Positions 35,801 to 48,595 of a stretch of 64,000 nt of DNA are shown here, one piece after another. The stretch is from Cardinalis cardinalis (lineage: Eukaryota; Chordata; Aves; Passeriformes; Cardinalidae), in the NCBI GenBank assembly GCA_014549065.1, contig JACDOX010000018.1, positions 6,175,119-6,239,118 of the forward strand, read 5' to 3'. The notes under the pieces are model-generated. The model ran no database searches and had not been told where the DNA came from. It was given only the letters and a program-made list of their open reading frames with translations. The position numbers and the translations under genes were made by a program. How positions within the stretch are numbered: position 1 is the first letter of the stretch; each line of letters starts with the position of its first letter.

Positions 35801-38800
35801 CATCACTAGTCACTGCAGCACTGCCTTTGAGTCTCANATTTGTTTACTGACCATAAGGCCTCTGTAATTAAGCCATGATTTTACTCTAGAAAGTGACCCT
35901 AGGTTAAGAAAAAAAAAAGGGAAATAAAGGCATCACATGATTCCACATAACTACAAACGATATCCCCAACTAACCTCATACAACATCATGAATTGTCAGT
36001 GAGATTGCAGGGATCTGAAAAGTGGATTTGGACTGCAGAACCATAAATCCTATGGGACAGCAGTTAGAAAAACACCAGTCAACTTGCACAGCCCAAGCCA
36101 AGCTGCAGAGCTGATGGATACAGCTAAATCATGTTGTAAATGTATAAAGTGAAAAATGTTCCAGATGGTGTGTTCTTCCCCTTAAATCCTCTCAGGTCTC
36201 ACCTGGGGATATGAGTATCTCTAGACATAGTCATAAAAATAGAGGCAATACCTAAGAAAAGAAGTCTAGTATAAAAAAAAAAAAAAATGAGCTCATACTT
36301 GAGTGGTTTACTGGAAAAATCTTAAACTTTCCATACATATTTTTCTTTGGTTATCAATAGCCTATTCTTCTCTAATTTCATAACCTAAGCAAGAAGGGAA
36401 CAGATCAAACAAATGTTGTCATAAAAAGTCAAAGACATGTTATGCTTTGCTAAGAGGCCATTGCTGAAATGTCTGATGTTAGAAACAATAAAGCAAAAGA
36501 TTTAAATGACTAACAGCTATTTTAGAATAAATGTGTCTTGCATAAGTTGCATAAGAAAATAAAAATTAAGGAAAATTGTTCAAATAAAAAGCATAAAACG
36601 TGAATTTCAATAGATTACAACATGTAGGCCAGCATATTCTAGCTGCTATTGCTCTATTTGGCTTAAGAAACAAAAGTATTAACNATAATTATAATTACAA
36701 CCAGGAAGAATTTCCACGCTTGGAGAAACCAATATTTCAACATTTCAACATGCTGAATCAGAAAAAAAAATCATAAAAAAATCAAATTCTTCTCAGAGAA
36801 AGATTCTTAAAAATTATGATTTTTAGGTATTCCATATAGATACTGTCAAAACACTGCCCTATGTATATTAATATCTGCAGCATTTAGTAGAAACATAGCA
36901 TTTAATCCATTATTCCAATACCTTTTACAAAGTCAACATGAAAGGAATATGAAAATTTAACTCTTTCAACTCACAAAACAGAGTATTTTGATGTTGAACA
37001 AGGGTGTTGTGGAGGAGATTCTAAGCACTGTGAAATGTCTGCATACTAGCTAAGTTTGNACACCTTCCAGCTCCACTTCTCTTTGACAATATCCTGATCA
37101 TGAAGTCTGTCTTTCCTTCTTATTTCTTTCCTTCCTTTCCTTTTTTTTTCTTTATATGACGATAAAATAATAAATGTGATAATGATAAAGCAACTTTACT
37201 AGTATATGTGATTTTTTTTTCCAATTTATTTTTCTTTCAATGCCTATATGGAAGCCTCCACATCTTAGGACTAATGTGCAAAATTGAACCCCCAGAAAAC
37301 CCAGGCAAGGAAAATAAGCAGATAAAATGATGGACAAAGAGAGATGTGCATTTCAGAGGAGAGCTAGGATTAGAAGCAGCATAGACCTGGGTTTCAGACT
37401 GGGCTTCAAAATGTCATGCTTCTGGAAAAACAGCTCAGTGCATCCTTTCCCAGAAGAGATTGGCCAGCTAAAGTGCTGTGCATAACCTCAACTTTTATGT
37501 CTATTTCTGACCACAAAATTGATGCCCGTGGGAGTGCAGGTACACCTGCAGGAGTCTGTTAGTTCAGATCAAGGCACACTCTTCTTGAGGCAGCTCCTGC
37601 CTGTCCCAGCAGCCTGCCTGGCTTGCAGCCTGGAGGCATCTGGGCTACAGAAGAAGAGGCCCTTCATGAGACACTCCTGGGTGTGCAGGTGTTCAGGCCA
37701 TGCCATGGACTTGGTCCAAAGAAAAAACCCCTGGAGCACGATCCCTTTTCCTCCAGTCTGCTTCTGCTGAGCTAGTGCAGATGTAGCCAAAAAATTCCAC
37801 ACACCATTCACCAAATTTAGAATATTCCTGCAAATCCTTAGTTAAGACTGGACTTTTTGAAAGTATTTGTGAAGCATGATACTTAAGAAACATGGTAAAG
37901 ATGCTATGGAAACATACATGTCTCATGGCAAACCACAGCACAGGTGAACCTGTGTTACCTACCCATGAAGGTGATGCTTGTTGGAAGGTGGAGAAGTTCT
38001 CCTGCACTCCCTGACCTCTGTCTGTAGCCCCTGAGTCTGCTCCTCCACGTCTGGAAACTGGGTGATCAGGCAGGATGTCTCCTGTGACACCCTCACAGTA
38101 GATGTGTCAGCTGCACTGGGAGGGGACCAACTCTTCTGACCTCACTCACAAATTCCTAGTTCATTGAAAACCCAAGCTGCAGCCCACAATAACCTGCTGC
38201 TCTCCGACAGGCAACTGCACCAAAAGCTTTGCTGGAAGTGGGGGAAAATAATGCTTGGNGATGACGTGTGTCTCACCCCACAGCAAGAGCTGCAGTTCCA
38301 CAGCCCAGCTCATCCTGTCCCTGCCCTGCCCTGCCCAGGCTGGGCTCCCCAGCCCTGACCTGCACGGTCCCCAGAGGGAATGCTACAGTGCCTCCTTGTG
38401 CAGCTCTGGGACACCTCTGCCACNGCTTCGAGTGGCCTGCCTGGGTGTGGGACAAGCAAAGGGTTTGCACAGAGCAGCCTCCACACCCAGGCACCTGCAC
38501 GTGGTGCCTAAAAACGGGCACTGCAGGGATTTGCTCTTCACTTTTCTTTTCAATAAACTGTCTCTGATAATTGCCTTGGCTTTAGAGCTGAAGGCCTCTG
38601 GAGTAATGAACAACTGTTATTTCTAGTACAATGGGATCGTTGCCTGTAATGTTATCCCTTAATTGCTGCTGCGGTGTAAATTATGAAAAGCAAGAATATC
38701 CAAATATAGAGACACTTGGCCCTTGTGACAGGAAATTAAGGTCTCTTCTCTGGCACTGCTGCATGCCCTGAACTCCCACTCAAGTCAAAATGAATTACAT

Positions 38801-41800
38801 ACATTCAATATTTTGAAAAACAAGCTCTTAACCTCTACAAACGAGCTTATAGAGTTCATATCATGTTTGTTCTGGCTATCCCTATAAATGTCCAATCCTT
38901 TTTCAGATCCTACTAATCTCCTGGGCATCGTGGTCCCTTCAGAGTTAATGGCAAAACTTGGCTGAAAAGGATGAAGTGTATTTTTTAAAAATAATGAGTA
39001 AATCTGTGGGTGCATTATCTTTTGAACTTTTAGTGGTTTGGATTGATTAATTGGGTTTTTTTTATGGTAAGAAAAAGCAAGCAAATATTTCTATATCATC
39101 CACAATAAAAAATCACCTATCTTCTTTCCTATTTTTGACATGACACCTTGAGAGTCTACCATTTTCAGCATCTTGGTTAAAAGCTTTTCCATACCTGTTC
39201 ATGCCTTGCTTTGGTGCTGTACTCTTAGAAGCAATAAGGACCAGAACAAACTTAGACTTCTGAGAATAAGTGTGTTATCTCTACAGAGCCTTTTTAATAT
39301 TTCAGGAATTAGGAGTCTAAATGCTTAATCTCCACTGTGAAGTGTCTGAAAAGCATGGTATTGTCAAACAAAAGCGGTAAACTGCTGAGGAAAGTTCCAA
39401 TCCTTCTCTTACTGATGTCAGTGGGAATTTTGCCAGGAAGCTCAGCACGATAAGGGTATAGACCAAAGTAATGAGTTCTACAGATTATTACATGAAAAGC
39501 CCTTCATTATAGCATGATGATTGAGTATTATTACAGTCACGAGACACAGACATCTTCTGGAACCAAAACCAAGAAGAAAAATGTATTAAGGCTATTCCTC
39601 CTCTGAGTTGGGCCTGTTTGGCAGTGGCCTTTCATCAGATGACTTTTCACATGTTAGCANAGCTACTTTGGTTTTGGCCACTGCCTGATATGCACAGCGA
39701 AATGAGCCCAGATTTCCTGCTGCACAGTTCCTCTCTGCTTAAGGTCTCTCAGTCCATGAAAGCTGTGTCGTTTGGTAAGTAAAACATTTTTGGCAAACTC
39801 AGGAACATTACANTTTGTTGTCAATCTTCTCACTTCAGTTCAAGTTCAGTCTTGCTCCACAGGTGCCTCTTCCAGGCTGGAGAAGGGCAAGCAGTTACCG
39901 CTCGTGAGTGGTGGCCGATGTCTTGATGAAGGGACACTGTGGCACAGACCCCCAGCGCCAGACACCCACTTCTGCAGCCTCACCCAGCCTGCCCAGCGCT
40001 CGAGCTGAGAGCAGGAGGGAGCAGGAGGTTATGGCCATGAATTGGGCACTGAGGGCACGGATGGTGTGTGCAAGCTAATGGGTGCCCTTGCAAAACACCT
40101 TCGGGATCTTCACGTTCTTCAGGGAGCATTTGTTAGGCAGATACGCTGATGTTGTTTTGCACAGCTCATCCAAGAAAGTGAAGTTGCACAGTACCCTGCA
40201 AAAGCAAAGTCTGCATGAAGATGGGAATATGACTAGAGTTTGTATTAACTTTGGATTAAAGTGTTTTATTATTACTTATGTGTAAGGAGGTTAATTTTCT
40301 CTCTATTACTTGGGGGACAAACAGAAGCCTGCGTTCCCTACTGAAATCAGTCCCTTGTAAGCTTAGCAAAACCTGTATTAATAAAGACAAAATGTAAATA
40401 TTTATAAAACATGCACAGTCACCTCACTCAGTGTTACTAAAATCATTAATAGTGTCTGGTTCTGGTTTGTATTGTCATAGTCACAGGAAGCTGCAGTGAT
40501 GACAGTAGGAAAATACACATCCACAGCAAGTTTTAGATACATTTTGGGGAGGATTTTCTTCACTACCTTACTCAGGAGAGGAGTTCTAATGGTGCATTTT
40601 AATTTATTTTCCACATGTGTATGTTGGTTACATTTCTTATCTGAAAGGAACTGTGAAACTCTCCCACTGCTTCTTGCCTGAAACTGCTCTCTGGATTGCA
40701 GTTCTGATTGTCTCCTTGTGAAATTATCATTAAAATGGTACACTGGCAAAAAAACATTTGTCATGGTTGGGGGTTCTGAAATATTTTCTGTTATTTTTAT
40801 AGTAGCAGTTANTAATTCCCTGAAGCTATCCATTCGATTAAATACTTCTTCTTTCTGCAGTCCTCTGAAACAGTGATAAAAAATCACTGCTATTTCATTT
40901 GAACATCTCAGGTGATGGGCAAAAATCAGTTGCCTAGCAAGCAGAAGTTCTATTGTTTGTGCTAAAAGGTCAAGACAAAAATGTGCTGAAAACTTTCTGG
41001 ATACTTATATAAAGAGATGAGTTATGACTTGGGAGTTATTTATTGCACAAAAGAGTCTGTATTTGACCCTCTGCATCCTGCTCTCACATACTTTAAGGAG
41101 AGGAATAACTATTTCTCAAACAAACATTCTGATATTACAGAAAGATAACAGCTACCTCTCTCAGTTTCGATGAACTCAGAAATGTGCCTAGAAAATAATT
41201 TTTCATCTGCTATAGAAATGTCAGAGTTCCAGCTTAAGCAATAGCAATACGAAATCCTTTTCTCTCTTTGACCATGTACTAAAGGAGCCAGCAAATGAAA
41301 AGCTATTGTGTTTATTTTCTATGGGCAGCTACCACATAATAATGTGGTAATACTTTTCATGGAAATCCATCACAAAATACATATTACAGTTCAGAATATA
41401 CCATCTACTCTAACCTGTACTATGCTTCAGTTTTCAAGACCTTTGTACTGAGCAGCTCATGTGTCACATGGTGCAAACATGCTGCACCTCTCAGATGGGT
41501 GGGTGTATTTCTGGGTGCTACAAGCTCAATTAGTGTGCAACATTAATTTCAGAGTGCAACATTAATTTACAGAAACCTTTGGAAGTGAGAGCTCAGTCTG
41601 GGTTTAGGCTTTGCGCAGATCATAGTGGGAGGGTATAAAGAGAATCTATGTGTTTTATACAAACAGATTTGGCACACCTATAGCTCCTATGGTCTGGAAG
41701 TGCAATTAAACTGCCTGTCTACCACCAGCAGTTTTAATAGGGGGAGGCGGGTGGGTTTAGATGGAACCTCAGCTATCTTTCTTGTGGTTTTTAAGACACA

Positions 41801-42500
41801 GGAAAAAATTTCTAGATAAAACAGGAGAAAGAACAGCACCTCTGTCACATATTGTGCAAAGCTGTCCTGTCAGCCACATAATACATTAGAAGGCATCACT
41901 GCATCCTGTGTCTCCTACAGGATAACAAGAAAGTCTGACAGACAAAGCTTTCACTTTACTCTCACACCAAGTAAGAGATCTGTCTGGACTAGACAACCAA
42001 GGTGAAGCAAAATGCTTTCCCAGTCCTTATCTACGGCTATGGATGCATAAAAAGTGGATTGCACATGAAAACTCAACAAGAGAGAAAGAAGCTTCTTATC
42101 TTTATTAAACTCTCAAACTTTGCCACCAAGTTTCCAAATTCAAAATACTTTCTTTTTCTGCCTCATCTGTCTCAACCCAGACCACCAGCTAACTCATCTC
42201 TNGGTCCTGCAGTGAGCTCAGCTGGGCTGGCACAGCCTCTGGCAGCAGCTGAAGTTCAGGCAGGTTCAGCATCCCACCTGCAAGGACTCCGGCAGGGTCA
42301 GGACTCTGGCAACTGCTCCAGAAATCTAAGTGGCTGTGAAAATGTTTACAGAAGCATTAAAATAAAATTTCCTTTGTGTTTTTAATTATTCTTTCCCTCC
42401 AACTCTATTGTTTGTATCAACCATTTCTGAAATTACTGTTCTGGAAGCAAATGCACTTGCATTCTCACAGACTGGTTTTTTTAACTGATTATCTTTCTCA
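29805..42500. other. Intergenic AT-rich sequence, no gene recognised
   Basis: No open frame looks like a protein and no RNA gene was recognised. Simple sequence includes a TA/TG-rich patch at about 30736-30780, a poly-A run at 36271-36286 and a pyrimidine tract at about 37108-37151. GC-richer islands at about 37510-37780 and 37980-38510 are CpG-poor and of unknown origin. A 19-base tandem duplication lies at 41535-41572, and a 17-base one near 33919-33950. Confidence 0.55.
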
Positions 42501-42940
42501 AAATCACAGAATCACAGATCTTAGATTGAAGGACCTTAAAGATCATCTAGTTCCANCCCTCCTTGGGGGTGGAAGTGGCCAGGAAGACCTTCCACTAAGC
42601 CAGGTTGTTCAGGGCCACCATCCTACATGGCCTTGGACACTTCCAGGGATGAGACATTCACAACTTCATTGGGCAACCTGTTTCAGTGCCTTACTACCCT
42701 TATAGAAAAGAATTTATTCTGGATATCTNATATAAACCTGCCCTCTTTCAGTCTAAAGCTGTCCCTCTTTGTTCTATCACTACAAGCCCTTGTAGAAAGT
42801 CCCTTACCAGCTCTTTTGGGCCTTCTTTAGGCATTGGAAGGTGCTATAGGGTTTCCCCAGAGCTTTCTCTTCCCTAGGCTGAACAACCCCAACCCCATTC
42901 TCATCCTGTCTTCACAGGAGAAGTACTTTTCAACACCTTA
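42501..42940 (-). mobile_element. CR1 LINE 3' fragment, minus orientation
   Basis: This is a good match by eye to the reverse complement of a CR1 3' end. It starts with AATCACAGAATCACAG at the element's 3' end, followed by 'ggaccttaaagatcatctagttcca', 'gacacttccagggatgagacattcacaacttc', 'gggcaacctgtttcagtgcc' and 'aggctgaacaacccc'. About 430 bases, 5'-truncated. An A-rich run follows at 42940-42953, outside the element. Confidence 0.93.
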
Positions 42941-45900
42941 AAAAAAAAAAAAGGAAGAAGAAGTGGAGAGGTGTTTATGATCTAATATCCTTCCTAATAA
43001 CCAGAGTAACCTGAATCTTCTAGAGAAAATTAGCATTTATCTCTTCCCTGGTGTAAACCATTCTAGCCCACTTTCCCAATTTGCCTGATGGTGAAGTATT
43101 GCTAAGCAACACCACACTTGCAGGTCAGCTGCCACTTCATAACTATGCCAGTGTCAAATTTTTTAAGGCCCACACTATATTTTTTTCAAAGATTATGTTG
43201 CCATTTAAGAGCATTTAAAAGTACTTAGCTAATCTTCCTACTGTAATACTAGCTCTTGCTTAGTCTAAAGCTGCGTTGCTATGGATGAATATTGCTTGGA
43301 GTGTCTAAATATTTGGAAGTAAAACCAGCCATTTTCTTCAGTGGTATAATGAAGTGTGGTAAAAGATCAAGCCTGATTTTAATTATAAGTTGTCCTTTCT
43401 CTTACTCTGCCTGCCTTGCCTGTTTTTCATGCCAACAGCAACTGTTTAATTTGACTTGAAGGAAAGCTAAACAGCTAGCCTCAAGTAGCAGATGAATCAT
43501 TCTAATATCTGATAACTTTTCCAAATAAAGGCCTCTCTCTCCAGGAGCCAGTGTCAGTCTCCATCACTTAACAAGCTTATCTGAGCCCATGTAGTGAGCA
43601 GGGACATGCTCAGACTGAAAAGCTAATGGTGGGGTTTTCAGCGTGTTGCCAAACTGCTGAGTAGTACAGTGATATTGCCGACTTCCAGACAAAGTTCAGC
43701 ACTCAGACTGTGTAGAGGACAGGTATAGGACAAATTGCAAAAGCTCCAAACCACACAACCCCCAAAAGTATAAGGTGCTCCTCAGTGGGCCTCCACTGGT
43801 GCTGGGGCATCTCCTGCTCCTGCTCCGCTCAGGTGCTCCAGAGGTGCCCTTCCTCTGGGAAGCCCTAGCATGGCCCTTACAGTTTGATCCAGACACTCAC
43901 CGACTTCAAAGTGCCAACTAAACATGGGTTTCCATAAAAGTAAGCACTTGGATATAGCACAGAGACCTTTTTAATGCCAAGTATCTCATTAAATTGTCAA
44001 CTTCCTTGCAAGCGGCATTCGGAGTAGCAAGAACAAGCATGGGAGATGAAATTCTCCAGCGACCTATGCTGGCAAACCAGGACTCCCAGAGCCAAGTGCT
44101 CAGGGCTGTGAGTTCAAGCAGTGCTTGGCTTGCACCCAAGCCCCAGGAGCCCAGGAAAGCCAAGGCAGAGCCATGGAGCAGGCTCTCTTTATGCCCTGGT
44201 GGCAGGTTTGCTGGGCAGCATCTCCCTCTGGAGGCTCTCCCCAGATCCTGCTTCCATCAGCAGCCCCAGCTGGGCAGGACAGTCCACCCCAAAGCACCAT
44301 CTGAACGTGAGGCCTGGGTGAACCTGACTTCTCTTGGTTCATTTTAACAGATGTCTGGCTCAAAATAGTATCTTCAGATAAAAGACCATTCTGTAAAATT
44401 AGCATTTCAGGAATTGTTTTTCTAATCTCTTACTGAGTCTGTGAACCTTTCAGGATGGTAAAATGCTACTTTTTTCTCCAATCCTGATCATTAGACACAC
44501 ACTTTTCCTAAAAGTATGGGGAGCCTAATGGGATCAGATGAAATTAGAAAGTCAAAGTTGATGATTCTAAGAACAGAATCTAATCAAACACAAACATGAC
44601 AGTTGTCATCACTGTCACAGTATTTACAGCAATTTTTCTGTTAAATTATCTATGTGTTTTCACCAACACAGAGGTTAGTCATTCGAGCCATTTTAATTAT
44701 ATTTTTATATCNCTGTCCCATTTTTTATTTGTTTGGATTTCTTGTTTGTTGGATCTTTGGTGGGATCCATACATACTGAGGTTTCTCATNCTGCTCTGAA
44801 GCTACATTTGGATTATCACAACCTTCAAAAACTTGAAGATGATCCTAAGAAAATGGAAAAGACNGAACCAGAGTTTTCAGAGAGATCCAGTGACTCCAGT
44901 AAACCTCAACAGAGCCCCAGGATCCCCCTCATCAGAGGGACAGCAATATGCTGCTTGTTTGGTTTTTTTTTGATGGAAAAGACAGAACACTCACATGCAT
45001 TCAGCATGATAAAGACTGAAAATGAAAAATTTCTATCCAGCTTCTAAAATGCCAAGCAAAATGTCAGGTAGCACTGTAATAAAAAAGGAACATCTAACAT
45101 AAAACAGGAGTGCTCTGATTAGCACATTGCTTTCTAANGAATGTCACACATTCAGCAAAACCACTGGGCTTCAGAAGTAATGAATAGTGATTGGATGAAA
45201 AAATCACAGCGGCTCACCAGTAACTCCCAGAAAAGCTCCTTTATGAAGTGAATCTTTATTTGGATACTTCTGTAATTGGACACATCTTAGGATCAAATTC
45301 TCTCATCAAAGGGTAGATATTAAGACCTCACTAAGGCAGCAGATCTTTATGGATCTAAGAAGAAAAGTTGGCATTCATTGGTGTTCCTCTAGGGAGAAGG
45401 GAGAGTAAAAAAAATAAGTTTTAATTTATGGTGTTCAGCTGAGGGAGAATGACAGACCTTTGTAGAGATGGTGATCCAAGGTAATTAAATTAGATNATGG
45501 AGACTTCTCTTGCTGCCACTCAAGATAGAAAATCCAAGGAAGAATGGCCATCCTAAAAATTATTATTTATGATTCCCAAAAAATAGGTCCAGTGGAATAG
45601 ACCCCTNTACATTATAGGAAATGAACCTGAACTAAATCCTGCACAGCAAAATTTGTCTTGCAAATGGGGAAAGTGAAATTTGCAGAACATATCCTTGATT
45701 TTTTAATCAATTACTATTACCACTCTGCAACCCGAGGGAAGTCTACTATCAGGGAAACACAAGACCAAGAGTGCTTCTGGCCAAAGGAATCTGTAGTGAA
45801 GGCAGCCCACTCATGAGATGTGAAATAAACTATGCCTTGCAATTTTTTTCACCCATCTCACTGCAAATGGTCCTAACTCCCAACACCTGCCACCTTTAAC

Positions 45901-48149
45901 GCAGTCCTCCAGTAAGCTGTTTGTCAATGTTAGTACAAGTGTTTACTGTACCAAAATCAGCCTCCTCTTTTTCAACACAGTGCTTTGAGACACACAATGT
46001 AGAATGTTTTATAGCCNTCTAGACATTTTACAATGTCTAGTAACTTTTTTTCTCCTCAGAGAGATGTGGCATTATCTGCTTTGATTTTATACTTTTAAAT
46101 TCATGTGTGCTGCTCCTCATTTGCTCATACTTCAGAAATTCAAAGATATCCTTTTNTACCATTTGTATCAGTAATTAACCATAGCTAAACAGGCAATTTA
46201 CTGAATGGCAATGGTGGGATTCCTTGCTTCAATATATTAAAGAATTGCATCCCTTGTCCCCTACACATTTATTGTCTATTTGCAGATTTATTGTCTCTTT
46301 AGCTAGCTATACAGGTGTTTTTCTTCAGCTGTTTCTAAACTGGTTACAAATATCCAAAATTCTTTACAGAGGATCAGACCATAATTCTGACCTAAGGNTC
46401 ATGTGTAGGTCTTTTTACATATATTTTTAATAATTGATAGAATTTGTCTGCAGTTCTGTTTGTACACGATTATTCCACTTCTTTTTGACAGCCTCTGTAA
46501 ACATCCCATTTGAATTCTCAATAATTTGGTGTATATTGCTATTATTTTACTGTCCATTTTATTGGAATACCTAAAAAATCCTGACATTTTTTGGAATCAG
46601 CTTCCTTTGAAGTTCAACAAGATATAAACACCTACTGTCTTTTGCATCTTTTCAAGTTGCACTCACAAATATATATATATATTATATATTTTTATAATAT
46701 AAAAATAATCACCTGGCAGAATAACAGCAACCCAGAGCGCCAAGTATATAACTGCTTAATAGCTCAGAGCTATGGACTCATAAAGAACAGAACTGTAGAA
46801 TTATCTATATCTAAAATGACACAAATTTTNAAATTATAACACCACAACATGTGAACAGTTCAGTATTTTCCTGATACTAGCCATAATTAAATTAGATTTT
46901 ACAGCTATTGCTGTACACTTCTAGAACTAAAAAATATTATCAAGTTGTTGCTAAAAAATATTATCTGGATGTTGCTATATAAAAAAGAGTCATCAAATAC
47001 AAAATACCCACGATGGAGAGCTTCAGTTGCTGGTACACAAGCTGCCCAAATGTCATGAGATTGAGTTTACAGGTGCACTTTCTGGACTCCACCAATGATT
47101 GCTTCATACAGGTGAAAATCCTACAAAACATGGGAAAAATCACTTTTGTGGATTCAATCCTAACCAACATTGTGGAGTAAGCTCAGAGGTAGAGAGAGGC
47201 TGAAGCACCTAAAGTTGGAGCTTCTGGAAAGTTCTGTAGCTTCCCAAACACATCCATATTTTTCTGGCAGCTGTGTGTGACNGGTATCACTACTAAACAA
47301 CAGCTGGTGCACATCAGGAGAGCTTCTAGACTGCACTCTGTGCTGCTCAAAGAGAAGGCCTCTCATACTCACTGGGAGATCTGTGTGTGATGTGATCCAA
47401 GGTCTGCAAAACGGCGATAACCAGCAGTCTCATTTTGAAAACATGCTCTTGATCCAAATCAAAACACTCATGTTTCCATTAATCCCAGGCATTGGTAGCT
47501 AAGTCCTTCTATTACAGGTTTGCAATGCTGTTGCTATGTCATGGTGCTGGTTCTTGACACATTTTATCTTCAGTAAATAAAATAAAATTANGACTTAGAA
47601 AAAATATTGCCTGACNGTGGGTCAGATGAGTACCCTGAAAGTGCAGTTTAGCTTTCTGGGCTTTTGGTTTGAAANAAGGTTTTTCCTAAAATAAGCAAAG
47701 CAGGAACCTTTGCAACAGAACTCAAGCATTTCAAAGACCTTGANAAAGACTGTGTCAGTAAGGAATTGCCACCTGTAGATAAACAGAGATGGGGAAGGCA
47801 AGAGAAAGGAAGCCAAAACCAGCTAAGCCAAGCTAAGCCAAGCCAAGAAATGAAAGGCAAAGCAAGGCAAGGCAAGGCCAGAGAAAGCATATCATAGATT
47901 GTTGTGAATTCTGTGAGGTTTATTATCTCAACACNTTTGGTATCACAGAGCTGCCAAGTGCAAGATAACTTTCAAAGATCTGTCAGGCAGCTGCTTTACA
48001 AGCCCTGCCTGCTCATGTCCAGGACTCAGCTGGGCTGCAGTCAGAGCTCCTTCTTCAGTCTCCTCAGAGGAGGAAGGTAGGCATGTTGATAAAGCCATAT
48101 AATCTCAAAATTCACTGGGGCCAAATGTAGATCCGATCAGGAAGAGAAA
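42941..48149. other. Intergenic AT-rich sequence, no gene recognised
   Basis: No protein-like frame or RNA gene was recognised. It contains a TA-rich stretch at about 46670-46712, a 23-base imperfect direct duplication near 46928-46975 and a pentamer-type repeat at 47818-47880. Confidence 0.55.
47818..47880. repeat. Degenerate pentamer repeat (AAGCC/AAGCT/AAGGC)n
   Basis: About 60 bases of AAGCY and AAGGC units. The unit drifts from AAGCT/AAGCC at the left to AAGGC at the right, with an imperfect break in the middle (GAAATGAAAGG). Confidence 0.75.
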
Positions 48150-48154
48150 AGGGC

Positions 48155-48595
48155 TCAGGAGTGTCCATTTCCTTGTGCCCTATTGTTGCCNCATTTCTCC
48201 TCACAGAGAAAAGCAAGGCAATCTTCCCAAGAATATTTCCGAGATTCACTTTTTCTGAACCTCAGAGAATGATCAAAACAATTCTTATCTCATTTGTTGC
48301 GCCTGTGTTTGTGCAAAAGTGGAATGCAACATGGAGATTGTTTACCCAAAGTGATGGTGTTTTGTTTCCTCGGCCTATCAGGCATGTGTGTGTGTGTCGG
48401 GACTGTTGGAGAACAGTCACGAGATGCTGTACAGTAGAGTGCAGTTGAGTGCTTGGCAGATTCAGTTTAGCTGTTACGCAATATAATGTAACATAATATA
48501 GAATAATATAGTATAATTAATTAATTAATTAACCTTCTGNTAAGATGGGAGTCCTCNTGATCATTCCTCCTTCGTCAGGGGCAAAAATATCCACT
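48155..48595 (+). mobile_element. Probable solo LTR of a passerine endogenous retrovirus
   Basis: The stretch contains phrases shared, from memory, with common passerine LTRs: 'ctcctcacagagaaaagcaagg', 'attcttatctcattt', 'ggagattgtttacccaaag', 'gtgtgtcgggact', 'gagaacagtcacgag', a repetitive ATATAATATAG-type block, TTAATTAATTAA and 'accttctg'. No internal gag-pol or env frame lies on either side, so it is read as a solo LTR. Exact ends and target-site duplication could not be fixed. The family name is uncertain (TguLTR5-like is my best guess). Confidence 0.68.
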
